DNA of 64,000 nt from UBA7359 sp963976795. Lineage in GTDB: Bacteria > Pseudomonadota > Gammaproteobacteria > Eutrophobiales > Eutrophobiaceae. Numbering within the stretch: position 1 is the first letter of the stretch; each line of letters begins with the position of its first letter. Below are positions 27,923 to 37,330 of the stretch, piece by piece. The position numbers and the translations under genes were made by a program. The stretch covers positions 18,211 to 82,210 of the forward strand of contig CAXBLT010000014.1 in NCBI GenBank assembly GCA_963976795.1, read 5' to 3'. Under the pieces are notes generated by a model that saw only the letters and a program-made list of their open reading frames with translations, ran no database searches and was not told the DNA's origin.

Positions 27923-28310
27923 CAGAGGCGATTGCTGCCGTGCGCCGTTATCTTCCTTTGATACGGGAAGATGCAGAGAGCGCTTTTACGATGCTTGGGC
28001 GCGGCTATTTTGCCTGTGTTTATGACGATTTGGTCGAACTGGATATACAAATGCAATGTCTGCGATAAGCAGTTGAAAATGGCTAACCAGTCTAATGTGA
28101 TTTGTCAATGGCCGACGGGGTTTTTGGGTATCGGGCCGGTGGTGGCAAGGGGCTCAAGAATGGGCGGCATATGTTGGGCTGCTTAGGCCTGGTGTCGAGA
28201 CAACATTCCAGCGGCGGCAAGGATACTTTGTTAGGAATGGGTAAGTGCGGTAAGCCTATCTACACACGTTGTTAATTCACGGCGTGCGAACGGTGTATGG
28301 ACTGCTCTAT
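27920..28310 (+). mobile_element. Degenerate IS110-family transposase 3' remnant
   Basis: Three frames together give the C-terminal half of an IS110/IS1111-type transposase: AIAAVRRYLPLIREDAES with YDDLVELDIQM (from 27923), LGIGPVVA (about 28115-28145), KNGRHMLGCLGLVSRQHSSG with GKDTLLGMGKCG (about 28155-28245), and LHTLLIHGVRTVYGLL (about 28260-28310). The order is that of the family, but stops and at least two frameshifts break it. The catalytic DEDD half is absent and I found no clean ends. Two short open frames here are accidental. Confidence 0.75.
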
Positions 28311-28412
28311 CTGGGAAATATTTTTCAGTTGGTAATTAATGGTTTCAATGATAAATCGGCGGTTCAGAGAAAGAGGAAATTGCAGCGTTTAATGAAGATC
28401 TGAACCGTGCTC
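28311..28412. other. Unassigned stretch between IS remnant and kinase gene
   Basis: About 100 bases with no recognisable gene. A short open tail ending EEIAAFNEDLNRALI then a stop could be the 3' end of a gene destroyed by the insertion, but I cannot assign it. Confidence 0.3.
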
Positions 28413-29765
28413 TTATTTAATCCATTCCAGCCCAATGATGACATCCTCTGCAGATTGAAATCGTTCGTCTGGTTCTTTCGCTAATAAACCATCTATCAAT
28501 GGTTGGTATTTAGCCAAATGGGTAGGAAGATGTGGGATTGGCGCGTTTATGTGCATTGATATTAGTTGTGCTACCGATTTAGCGATGTAGGGGCGTTCGT
28601 TTGTTAGCATCTGGAAAATCATAATACCAAGACTGTATAGATCACTGCGATGATCAAAAGGCATGCCGGCACCTTGTTCTGGACTTATATAGTAGGGTGT
28701 GCCAACGATATGATTGTTGACCGTTATATCCTCCACGTCTCCCGTTAAATTTTTTGCAGCGCCAAAATCGGTGATTGTTAATGTGTCATCGGCTCTAAAT
28801 AAAATATTACCGGGCTTTATATCTCGATGAACGATATTCAATTCATGTACGGCAACTAAGCCTAGGCACATTTCACGGATGTATTCGATTGCTTTCTCTA
28901 ATTCAATACCATGCTTAAGTTTTTTAGTTAAGTCACCACCAGGAAAATGTTCCATTGCAATATAAGCAAAATCTGATGCAAATGCCCGCTCATAAATAGA
29001 GACTACATTTGGATGGTCAAGACACGATATTAACGTGTACTCTTGCATAAATCGTTTTAATGCAATGGGGTCTTCGTGGCCTTCGGTAAACATAACTTTC
29101 AAGACAACTTCATTGTTTTCTTCTATTGGCTTGGCTAAAAATACGGTTGACATACCTCCGCGACCAATCTCTTTGAGTAGCTGATAGCCAGGAACGACAA
29201 GCCCAAATTTTTCTAATTGCTTATTCGTAGTAGAAAAATCAGCCGTCTCCCCAGAGATGTCAAAGAAATCATCCAGGTTAACATCATCTTCATCTTGAAA
29301 AAGTAAATCAGGTAATGGTGGTGTTCCAACAATTGTTGCCTCATCGACTTCTACATTACTTGTGATTAAGGTTTGTTGTTTATCTGCAAGAGAAAAAATA
29401 TCATCTAGTGTTGTTTTAATTGTGTATTCAGATATATCTTCTTTATCTATAAAATCTATTGCACCAGCTTTTAGTACGCGGACAGCAACCTTTGTATTAC
29501 CTTCAGCTGTTAACATCAGAACAGGTGGCATACCAACAATTGAATTGAAATGCACCATCCAACCCAGACCATTTTCTCTTCCAAGCCCCAGGTCATAATC
29601 AAGAATGACTAGGTCAATTTCATCCCAAACAAAATCATCACTAGGTAATCTTTGACTAACAGGGTCATATTCTACGACCTCTACATCACTATATGTATTT
29701 TTTATATAGTGAATCAATAATTTGCGGTAATCCGCCGAGTCATCAATGAGTAGTATGCGTGACAA
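28413..29765 (-). CDS. Response regulator receiver fused to Ser/Thr protein kinase
   Basis: 450 residues. Residues 1-130 form a CheY-like receiver: acidic pair near Asp8-Asp9, phospho-acceptor Asp56 in LVILDYD, Thr86 and Lys108. A linker with DEATIVGTPPLPD and an acidic stretch leads to a complete Hanks-type kinase (192-450): GRGGMSTVFLA loop, Lys223, Glu242, HRDIKPGN with Asp315, DFG Asp333, SPEQ. No membrane segment, so it is cytoplasmic. It is the last gene of the Chp operon, 82 bp after chpA, which suggests phosphotransfer from ChpA to the receiver controls the kinase. That coupling is inferred. Confidence 0.93.
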   Translation of the reverse strand: MSRILLIDDSADYRKLLIHYIKNTYSDVEVVEYDPVSQRLPSDDFVWDEIDLVILDYDLGLGRENGLGWMVHFNSIVGMPPVLMLTAEGNTKVAVRVLKAGAIDFIDKEDISEYTIKTTLDDIFSLADKQQTLITSNVEVDEATIVGTPPLPDLLFQDEDDVNLDDFFDISGETADFSTTNKQLEKFGLVVPGYQLLKEIGRGGMSTVFLAKPIEENNEVVLKVMFTEGHEDPIALKRFMQEYTLISCLDHPNVVSIYERAFASDFAYIAMEHFPGGDLTKKLKHGIELEKAIEYIREMCLGLVAVHELNIVHRDIKPGNILFRADDTLTITDFGAAKNLTGDVEDITVNNHIVGTPYYISPEQGAGMPFDHRSDLYSLGIMIFQMLTNERPYIAKSVAQLISMHINAPIPHLPTHLAKYQPLIDGLLAKEPDERFQSAEDVIIGLEWIK

Positions 29766-29847
29766 TAGAAGCTATCCTGGTGAGCTTATTAAATATCAGG
29801 TTAGTAAATTAATGAAATAAATAATATTATTCAACAAGATGTAGTTT

Positions 29848-32800
29848 TCAAACTAGTAAGCTGTGAACATGATCTAATAAATCATCTTCTGAAAAAGGTT
29901 TGGTCACATATATATTGACCCCAGCCGCTTCGGCTTGTTTTCTGTGTTTGTCCGTTGAGCGTGATGTTATCATAATTACAGGGATGTCTTTTGTGTTTTC
30001 AAGACCGCGTACATGTGAGGTCAATTCCATACCATTCATTCTTGGCATTTCCATATCAACCAGCATGATATTTGGTTTTTTATTCTCGATGATTCCAACA
30101 GCTTCCAGACCATCTTTGGCTGTCCTGACATCAAAGCCTGCATCCTGGATAACCTGGGTGAGAGCACGTCTGGCACTGAGAGAATCATCGACTACTAGGG
30201 CTACAGGCAGTGCACGATGAATATTTGAGTGGGTCAGTTCATCAGGTTTGTCTAAAATCGTAACTGGTGCTCGAATTAATTCAGGTAAATCAATAACGGG
30301 TATGACACTACCATCGCCCAGGATAGTCGCTCCAAGCATGCCCTTGATGTTATTAATATATTTCCCCATGGACTTAATAAAAAGGTCTCGTGTATCAACT
30401 ACTTCTTGTATATAAATAACATGATTCAATTCTTCATCACGGATAAGCAAGGCCGGTCTTGTCTCTCTCGTATCACCTCTTCTATCTTCGGGTAAATTTA
30501 ATAAGGATTCTAGGGATTGCATTTTAAGTTTTTCGCCATCAACTTCACACATAAGGCCATGGTCAGTCTCAATAATTTGTGAATCACTTGGGTGAAGGAT
30601 TTTTTCTATACCGTGATTAGATACGGCAATTATATTATTTAAGTGGCGTAATAATAAAGCGTGAGATGACATTAACGTTAATGGCATTCTTAATTCAATT
30701 AAACACCCCTTGTTCTCTTTAGACTCGATATGAACGCTACCTTTCATTGCTAGAAGTTCAGTGTGAACGATGTCCATACCAACGCCACGGCCAGAAGTTT
30801 GTGTTGCTTTCTCTCGTGTTGAAAAACCAGGGTTTAAAATAAGTCTGTTAATCTTGTTCTCAGAAAATTGTTCATCTGGCCTTAATAAACCTCGTTTGAT
30901 AGCTGTATCGATTATATCTTTTCTATCAAGACCTGAGCCATCATCCTGACATTTAACAAGAATTTGAGTGCCTTCTCTGACAAAAGTAAGTTGCAGCTTT
31001 CCTTCCGGGTCTTTTTTCAGGTGTATTCGTTGTTCACGATTTTCAATACCATGGTCTATGGCGTTTCTAAGTATATGCATCAACGGGTCTATCAACTTAT
31101 TTAAAATGTCGCTATCTATAAGCGTGTCAGAGCCAATAATTTCGAGAGAGACTTCTTTCTTTGTGCTTCTACATGTTTGTCGCACAATACGCTGTAACCT
31201 AGGAGATATAGTCTTAATAGCTACCATGCGGGTGCGCATAACAATTCCCTGGATTTCATTATGTAGACGTAACTTATCGACTAATAATTCATCCAGTTCA
31301 CGTAAGTCATTTGCAACCTCTTGATTTAATTCATATGAGTCATCTGCAGCTTCGACAATGCGATGAGTAACGGTATGTAGTTCGTTATATTCTTCAAGCT
31401 CTAATGAGTCGAAAACTGTATCTTGGTCAGCACTCTGTTGATTGTTTTGAACAGCGCTTTTTACATCTACTTGAACCTCCAAGTCTGAAGCTAGATTTTT
31501 CACGCTATTTTGGTGCTCAACAAGTCGTTGTGACTGCATTGTTGATAGTCTTACCCTTTCTTGAAGTTGAGATGTGACAATCATGGTTTCACCAAGAAGT
31601 CTTAATATTTCATCGATTAGATTAGCCGGAACGCGTAATATAGCACTGGCATCACTATCATCGTTTTCTTTTTCAATATCCTCTTCTTTGGGTTTTGCAG
31701 TGACCGGTTCAATAGTTTCATTTTCTTCAGATTTAAGACAATCTACGCCTTCCTTTTCTAAGCGTATTGCCCAGTCCAATATACTTTGCAACACGTTTTG
31801 ACTGTTTGAGGGGGCTGTTCCACGTTCTAACAAAGCTTCACTCATTTCTTCTAAACAATCTGCTGCATCCATGAAGCTAGCTGCTAAGGCAGGAGAGGGG
31901 AGGTGATTTAGATCATTGAGTGAACTCATTATGTCTTCAAGCTGATGGGTTAAGATGGCAATACCTTTTACACCAACGGTATTTGCCGCACCTTTTACTG
32001 TATGAGCAATGCGTTGTGCTTTATGTACTTCGCTGATGTCACCACTGCCATCAATCAGGGCTTGAATTGCAGCTGAAAAACCCTCTGTCTGTCCGGGTAG
32101 TTCCTGCAATAAACCATCGAGTAATTCTTGGTTTATATCTTCCGGAAGCTCAATAGAAACATCTTCACTTTTTGCTTCTGTCTGTCTTGCTTCTTTATGA
32201 ATATCAACCTCTGAGACATAGACCGCTTTTAAGAGATTAATCAGTGCCGGTGCAACACCGGTCATTAAATTATTCGGTAATTCTTTATCTTTTACGATAT
32301 CTACAAGTGCACTGCTAAAAACATTATCTCCTGGGTTTTGTAGATAAGATAAAACACTTTGAGGCCATAAAGTAAGAAGTGACAATTGATGTTCTGTAAA
32401 TTTAGCTTCGTTATTTGAAAAATAATTAATATTATTCGTGAATACAGAAGCTATTTGGTACAAGCCATCCATCTCGGCTGCCTGGCATGCACTACCAAAA
32501 CGCTCGACATGAAGAGCATACTGGGATAGAGAATCAACGATTACTTCAGCCTCGGTATCTTCATTTTTTATTAATTCAATATGAGATAAGATTTCATCGC
32601 GGATTATAGTTGCTTCTTCTTGTAGCATTTTAACAAGATCTTTACTAATGCCATGTGGTGCAGCGAGGATATCTTTTGTTTCAATCACATCATCTAATAT
32701 TTCATTGAATTCTTCCTGTAATCTTTCGTTCGTCGAGACCGTTGTTGAATTCGTAGGGGCAGCTATATTAGCTGCTTCCGGTTCAATGACCTCATTTGCT

Positions 32801-33984
32801 TCAGGAGGAGCACCCATCATCTCTTGGATAATATCTAGGTCAGCTTGTGCCATAGGGTTTGGCCATTGCTCATCTGATAGATACTCAAGAATGTTTTGAA
32901 TCGCATCAGTTGAGTTTGGATTTACTAAATAATTTTTAACAAGTGACAGCCATTGCTTAATATGTTGAATATATTGTTCTAAAGATGATTTGCTATCATC
33001 TGCTATGTCAGATAAAAATTCTTTTATAAGAAAACAGACGTCCTGAAACCCAAGTAGATCCAATTCTCCTGCGGCTAGTCCGATTTCTTCAGAATTGTTT
33101 GCAACATTGAGAATGCTGTCTTTATTATGTGGCTCTACCTCTGCGACAGAACGCTGGAGTTTATTAAATACATTAACCAGTGCGTCTGGTATGTTTGGTG
33201 AACTATCCTTAGTTTGGACGCCAAACATCTCTAATAAAACATTAGCATCGGTTTCAGCGAGGGGTGTGGGCCATTCATCTTGTTTTAAGTTAGCAACTAA
33301 TGCGGAAGCAGCGGCAGAATTGTTTGTGCTTGACAAAAATAACTCAGCTTGATTGAGCCATTCTAACACCATGTTCTTCTGTGTGTCGTTTATTCCATTA
33401 TTATCTTGTTCAAGATCGGTTATATTCTCTTGAAATAACAAACAAACATCTAGAAACCCCATTAGGTTTTCTTCGTTAAGAGAAAGTAATAACTCTTCTA
33501 ACTTTTCATTTAAAAGGCCTAATTCAAGGGTTTTGTTATTTCTTATGTTGGTGATGATTTCTGAGAATAAAGTTTGAAATTTATTAGCTTCTTTACTAAG
33601 CATGTCGTTTAAAACATTTAGATCTGCTTCTTCTAGTGATGTACTTAAATCTGAATTATTAAAGAAATTAGTGAGAGCATCTGCGGTGGAATGTGTGCTG
33701 TTTTTTAAGTGATTAGAAGCAAGGATCGGCCATCGTTTTAATAACTCAAGTTGAGTGCTGCTCAAGGTATTATTGGTTTCAATAATATCGGAATATGTTT
33801 CCTGAACTAAAAAACAAATATCCTGGAAGCCTAATCGTTTATTTTCACCTGCTGCAATTCCCAAGGCTTCGATGTTATTTAGCGCATATTGTAAAGATGC
33901 CGTATCAATATTATCTTGGCTGGGAATAGATTGGGAAACCTGAGCAATGAATAGCTCTAGATTAGAGTTGATTTTAGAACTCAT
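29848..33984 (-). CDS. chpA: ChpA/PilL-like hybrid chemotaxis kinase (HPt-CheA-CheW-REC)
   Basis: 1378-residue CheA-type kinase of type IV pilus chemosensory systems. Residues 1-590 hold four degenerate copies of a helical module, each with LGFQDICFL-like and W-P-x-P-like parts, without phosphorylatable His. One true HPt domain has His661 in AHTVKGAANTVG. Dimerisation (about 780-930), HATPase with N-box RNAIDHG near 974, G1 DDGSGLD, G2 GRGVGMD near 1067, then a CheW domain, and a C-terminal receiver (VVDDSLSARRAL, LVDMEMP, K in VTKPF). P. aeruginosa ChpA has many Xpt domains; here only one is intact. Confidence 0.94.
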   Translation of the reverse strand: MSSKINSNLELFIAQVSQSIPSQDNIDTASLQYALNNIEALGIAAGENKRLGFQDICFLVQETYSDIIETNNTLSSTQLELLKRWPILASNHLKNSTHSTADALTNFFNNSDLSTSLEEADLNVLNDMLSKEANKFQTLFSEIITNIRNNKTLELGLLNEKLEELLLSLNEENLMGFLDVCLLFQENITDLEQDNNGINDTQKNMVLEWLNQAELFLSSTNNSAAASALVANLKQDEWPTPLAETDANVLLEMFGVQTKDSSPNIPDALVNVFNKLQRSVAEVEPHNKDSILNVANNSEEIGLAAGELDLLGFQDVCFLIKEFLSDIADDSKSSLEQYIQHIKQWLSLVKNYLVNPNSTDAIQNILEYLSDEQWPNPMAQADLDIIQEMMGAPPEANEVIEPEAANIAAPTNSTTVSTNERLQEEFNEILDDVIETKDILAAPHGISKDLVKMLQEEATIIRDEILSHIELIKNEDTEAEVIVDSLSQYALHVERFGSACQAAEMDGLYQIASVFTNNINYFSNNEAKFTEHQLSLLTLWPQSVLSYLQNPGDNVFSSALVDIVKDKELPNNLMTGVAPALINLLKAVYVSEVDIHKEARQTEAKSEDVSIELPEDINQELLDGLLQELPGQTEGFSAAIQALIDGSGDISEVHKAQRIAHTVKGAANTVGVKGIAILTHQLEDIMSSLNDLNHLPSPALAASFMDAADCLEEMSEALLERGTAPSNSQNVLQSILDWAIRLEKEGVDCLKSEENETIEPVTAKPKEEDIEKENDDSDASAILRVPANLIDEILRLLGETMIVTSQLQERVRLSTMQSQRLVEHQNSVKNLASDLEVQVDVKSAVQNNQQSADQDTVFDSLELEEYNELHTVTHRIVEAADDSYELNQEVANDLRELDELLVDKLRLHNEIQGIVMRTRMVAIKTISPRLQRIVRQTCRSTKKEVSLEIIGSDTLIDSDILNKLIDPLMHILRNAIDHGIENREQRIHLKKDPEGKLQLTFVREGTQILVKCQDDGSGLDRKDIIDTAIKRGLLRPDEQFSENKINRLILNPGFSTREKATQTSGRGVGMDIVHTELLAMKGSVHIESKENKGCLIELRMPLTLMSSHALLLRHLNNIIAVSNHGIEKILHPSDSQIIETDHGLMCEVDGEKLKMQSLESLLNLPEDRRGDTRETRPALLIRDEELNHVIYIQEVVDTRDLFIKSMGKYINNIKGMLGATILGDGSVIPVIDLPELIRAPVTILDKPDELTHSNIHRALPVALVVDDSLSARRALTQVIQDAGFDVRTAKDGLEAVGIIENKKPNIMLVDMEMPRMNGMELTSHVRGLENTKDIPVIMITSRSTDKHRKQAEAAGVNIYVTKPFSEDDLLDHVHSLLV

Positions 33985-34038
33985 CAGAATGCACTCATAC
34001 AGTGATGATAATAGTATTGAATATTAGTATATCGATTA

Positions 34039-35427
34039 TTAAATATTCATCTCATCATCAGCTAGTCTGAATACGCCGACCGATGCCACTAATTGCATGG
34101 CTTGCTCCACTAGTTCATCAGTATGTACAGTTTGATCTTGCAAATGGGCTCCTGTTTTACGAACACTATCTCGAATAACGTCTGTGCGCTCTCTCAGTTG
34201 ATTACTGGTTTTGGCTTGTGCAACAGCATGTTCTGCAATTTTTTGTACCATACTTACTAATTCAGCTGTTGTAGATTGCGTTTCTTTCATTTGTGAACCA
34301 GCAGTTTCTGCTAACTGACTACCACCGACAACCTGGGTGGTAAGCTCGTTCATTGTGTTGACTGTATTTACAGTTTCAATCTGAATATTATTCACTAACG
34401 TGCCAATTTGCGAAGTTGCTTCTCTGGCATTTTCAGCAAGGCGTTGCACTTCGTCAGCAACGACAGCAAAGCCGCGGCCGGCTTCACCGGCAGATGCTGC
34501 GTGCATGCTGGCATTAAGAGCAAGAATATGTGTTCTTTCAGAGATATTATTAATTAAGTTTACAGCAGTACTAATTTCTTGAGATCGTTCACCAAGGCGT
34601 TTAATACGTTTTTCAGTTTCATGGATGGTGTCACGTATATTATTAATGCTATCTACAGTATCACCCACTGTACTCATAGCAGTTATGGTGGTTTTTATTG
34701 CATCTTCGGCAGCAATATTAGATTGCTCTGCTAAACGGGCGATTCTGGACATGGTTCCTGTAGCCGATTTCAATTCTATTGCTGCTTTTTCAACTTCATC
34801 CTGTTCCTTATTAGCGAGTAACAATACATTATCAGATTGAGATTTAACCAGGTTTGACGTTTCTGCAACATCACCAGAGATTCTTGTTACTTCGTTTAAT
34901 ACGCTAGTTGTTTCAGAAGTCATTAAATTTAATGCATCTGCTAATGGACCAGTAATGTCTTCATTTACTTTTGCCTTTATGCCAAGGTTTTTCTGAGCCA
35001 TTTGTGCAACTGTTTCTAATAGCGCCACAATGGAGTCATTTAACTGTTCATTTTCATCTTCTATGCTCATCAAAACAGAAACGCGTTCATTTAACATAGT
35101 ATCAATTGATGTGCTGATATTCTCAAATTCATCTCCGCTTTTAACACCGACGCGTGCTTCTAGATCGCCTTCTGATATTTTCTCCATAATGTTCATTAAT
35201 CTTTCGATAGGCTTGTAGAGAGAATTAACGAAATAAACGGTGCCGATAAAAGTAATAGTCAACATTACAAAAACACTTTTAACCCCATTATTTAAAATTT
35301 GTGTGATAGCTTCACTATGCTCTGCACTTGATATTGCGAAATACAAACTAAGGAGAATGCTCAAGTAGGCAATATTGATGAATAAGACCCCTAAAAATAA
35401 TTTGTTTTTGATTTGCATCTTCATCAT
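34039..35427 (-). CDS. pilJ: Methyl-accepting chemotaxis protein, PilJ position, very short sensor loop
   Basis: 462 residues. Two transmembrane helices (about 10-32 and 48-69) enclose only about 15 residues, so there is almost no periplasmic ligand domain, unlike P. aeruginosa PilJ. A HAMP domain (YKPIERLMNIMEKISEGDLE) follows, then a long coiled coil and the MCP signalling tip with AGRGFAVVADEVQRLAE. It lies between the CheW-like and ChpA genes, the pilI-pilJ-chpA order. Sensing is probably cytoplasmic or by interaction with membrane partners. The symbol is by position. Confidence 0.9.
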   Translation of the reverse strand: MMKMQIKNKLFLGVLFINIAYLSILLSLYFAISSAEHSEAITQILNNGVKSVFVMLTITFIGTVYFVNSLYKPIERLMNIMEKISEGDLEARVGVKSGDEFENISTSIDTMLNERVSVLMSIEDENEQLNDSIVALLETVAQMAQKNLGIKAKVNEDITGPLADALNLMTSETTSVLNEVTRISGDVAETSNLVKSQSDNVLLLANKEQDEVEKAAIELKSATGTMSRIARLAEQSNIAAEDAIKTTITAMSTVGDTVDSINNIRDTIHETEKRIKRLGERSQEISTAVNLINNISERTHILALNASMHAASAGEAGRGFAVVADEVQRLAENAREATSQIGTLVNNIQIETVNTVNTMNELTTQVVGGSQLAETAGSQMKETQSTTAELVSMVQKIAEHAVAQAKTSNQLRERTDVIRDSVRKTGAHLQDQTVHTDELVEQAMQLVASVGVFRLADDEMNI

Positions 35428-35484
35428 GATTGTTGCTCTCAGTTGTTGATTTAAGTTACTTAGTTCTTATTGCGAATCAGTTTT

Positions 35485-36024
35485 CTAATCGGAATAATCC
35501 TTGGTCATGTTTTTAATAAATGCGTCGTAATCAATTTCAATCCATATCTCTTGTTCTAGAAAAAATGTTTCTGATATATAATCGGTAAGAATTTCAGGGG
35601 TGTCATTAGGTGTTGATGTTTTAATGAATTTCTCATTATCGATATCAATTGAGTTTGGTAGGTCATCTATATATGTGGCAAAGGCACTTTCGCCTCTATC
35701 GATAATTAGTAATGTATCATCTTTTTTATCATCGCCAGTTTGTTCAAGTATTTTTTTTAAATCAAATACTGGTACAAGTATACCTCGTAGATTTATCAAT
35801 CCTTGTATCCATGGTGGCGTGTTTGGCATGGAATAAATTATTGGTCTTTTAACCACTTCACAGATGGTGAATTTGTTGATGAGTAAATTTATTTCTCCTA
35901 GACGAAAGCCGAATCGTAGATTTAAGGATTGACCGTCATCAACAAACCCTTGGTATGGATCAAAGTGATCTGCCTCAGACGAAATATTAACGAGTTCAGG
36001 TTCTGTCGTTTGATCGGGTGTCAA
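35485..36024 (-). CDS. pilI: CheW-like adaptor, PilI type
   Basis: 179-residue scaffold protein linking the MCP to the ChpA kinase. One CheW domain: LRFGFRLGEINLLIN, then PPWIQGLINLRGILVPVFDLKKIL, the typical CheW strand pattern. A C-terminal hydrophobic/acidic stretch (SETFFLEQEIWIEIDYDAFI) ends it. It lies between pilH and the MCP as in Pil-Chp clusters. Confidence 0.9.
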   Translation of the reverse strand: MTPDQTTEPELVNISSEADHFDPYQGFVDDGQSLNLRFGFRLGEINLLINKFTICEVVKRPIIYSMPNTPPWIQGLINLRGILVPVFDLKKILEQTGDDKKDDTLLIIDRGESAFATYIDDLPNSIDIDNEKFIKTSTPNDTPEILTDYISETFFLEQEIWIEIDYDAFIKNMTKDYSD

Positions 36025-36076
36025 TTTATATGCCTATATCAAAATCTAATCAATTTGTTAGTTAGTTGCAGCTTGA

Positions 36077-36442
36077 TTATTCATATGCCTTCAGTTGATC
36101 CAGGATTTGTTCCTTCGTGTAGGGTTTTGATACAAGGTCTTTGCCTCCTTGCATTTTGGCCCAGACGCGATCTGCTTTTTGGCGTTTGCTACTCACAAAA
36201 ACAATAGGAATTGTTTTAGTCGCACTATCATTTGTTAATGTTCTCGTTGCTTCGTAACCATCCATTTGATCCATGACGATGTCCATAAAGATAATGTCGG
36301 GTTTTTCACTTTTTGCTTTTTCAATAGCATCACTGCCATTTGATGCGGTAATGACTTCTTTTTCTGTATCACTAATGATCTTTTCAAGGTTTGATAAATC
36401 TGTTGATGAATCATCAACAATCAGAACTTTACTTATCGGCAT
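36077..36442 (-). CDS. pilH: PilH-type single-domain response regulator
   Basis: 121-residue stand-alone receiver. VLIVDDSSTD supplies the acidic pocket, DIIFMDIVMDQMDGYEA the phospho-acceptor Asp, VFVSSK the Ser/Thr, and VSKPYT the Lys. The stretch ADRVWAKMQGGKD closely follows the PilH-specific DKVWGKRQGA pattern, separating it from generic CheY proteins. It probably acts as a phosphate sink or pilus-motor regulator downstream of ChpA. Confidence 0.9.
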   Translation of the reverse strand: MPISKVLIVDDSSTDLSNLEKIISDTEKEVITASNGSDAIEKAKSEKPDIIFMDIVMDQMDGYEATRTLTNDSATKTIPIVFVSSKRQKADRVWAKMQGGKDLVSKPYTKEQILDQLKAYE

Positions 36443-36507
36443 TATTTCCTCCGGGCTAAAATGTAACTAGTAAATCTTATTAAGTTTAAATCTTATGGAT
36501 AGATAAA

Positions 36508-37308
36508 TTAAGAGACAGCACTGGCTCTTATCGGCTCATTCAAATACTGAGAAACAACTTCTTTGAATATTGTTTGACCAACGGGTTTAATTAAGTAGGT
36601 ATCACAACCGGCCAGTTTCCCTTTTATTTTATCAGCGGGTGATGAGTTTCCTGTAAGCATAATAATTGGAGTGTTTTTTGCCTTGCCTTGTTTAATGACT
36701 TTACAAATCTCATAACCATCCATGCCAGGTAAAATAACATCGAGAAAAATTATTTGATATTCATTTGTATTAATTAATTCAAATGCTTCTTCACCAGATT
36801 CAGCAAAATCAACACGCTCCGTAAAAGGTTTTAGAGCCTGATCCATTTGTATTCTTACAGGTAAACTGTCATCAATAACAAGTGCTATAGAATGTTTTAC
36901 GTCATTGTTTTTTGATATTGGCGTCGCAGTTTGTTCTAAAATTGCAACTTCTTCTTTGACTGTAAACTCTTTAGCTGTGACCTGATCTAAAATGCTTATT
37001 GCTCTGGATGCAATTAAAGGACGTCTTACCTGATAATGTTCTGTCTTGAACTCGCGATCTTTAGAAACTAATACAGAAGGAGGATCTTTTATATCTTTGG
37101 CTTCAAGTGTATTTCGATATTTACGCCATTGAATCAAAGATAAAGGTTCATCAGCATTCACCATTAAAATTTGTGGCGAATCATTAATGTCCGTCGCCGA
37201 GTAAGCTGTATGTCTTGACTGCGAATGTTGAAAAGCGGCGTTTAAACGTTTTTCTTCAATAGATGGAATACCAATTAAGGCTACCGTTATATTGTTATCT
37301 GCATTCAC
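36508..37308 (-). CDS. PilG-like response regulator with N-terminal extension
   Basis: 266 residues. The C-terminal half (about 140-260) is a receiver: ALVIDDSLPVRIQMDQALKP, phospho-acceptor in IIFLDVILPGMDGYEI, Thr in IIMLTG, Lys in YLIKPVG. The N-terminal 135 residues (VALIGIPSIEEKRLNAAF, QILMVNADEPLSLIQWRKYR) look like a degenerate receiver-like alpha/beta domain without the acidic pocket. By position, next to pilH, it takes the PilG place, but the extension makes it distinct from the usual 135-residue PilG. Confidence 0.87.
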   Translation of the reverse strand: MNADNNITVALIGIPSIEEKRLNAAFQHSQSRHTAYSATDINDSPQILMVNADEPLSLIQWRKYRNTLEAKDIKDPPSVLVSKDREFKTEHYQVRRPLIASRAISILDQVTAKEFTVKEEVAILEQTATPISKNNDVKHSIALVIDDSLPVRIQMDQALKPFTERVDFAESGEEAFELINTNEYQIIFLDVILPGMDGYEICKVIKQGKAKNTPIIMLTGNSSPADKIKGKLAGCDTYLIKPVGQTIFKEVVSQYLNEPIRASAVS

Positions 37309-37330
37309 GTTGTCAATTCCCTATATATTC

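Noticed and set aside
27971..28186. 71-codon plus-strand frame
   Set aside because: It is one frame of the decayed IS110 transposase (LGIGPVVA piece), not an intact gene.
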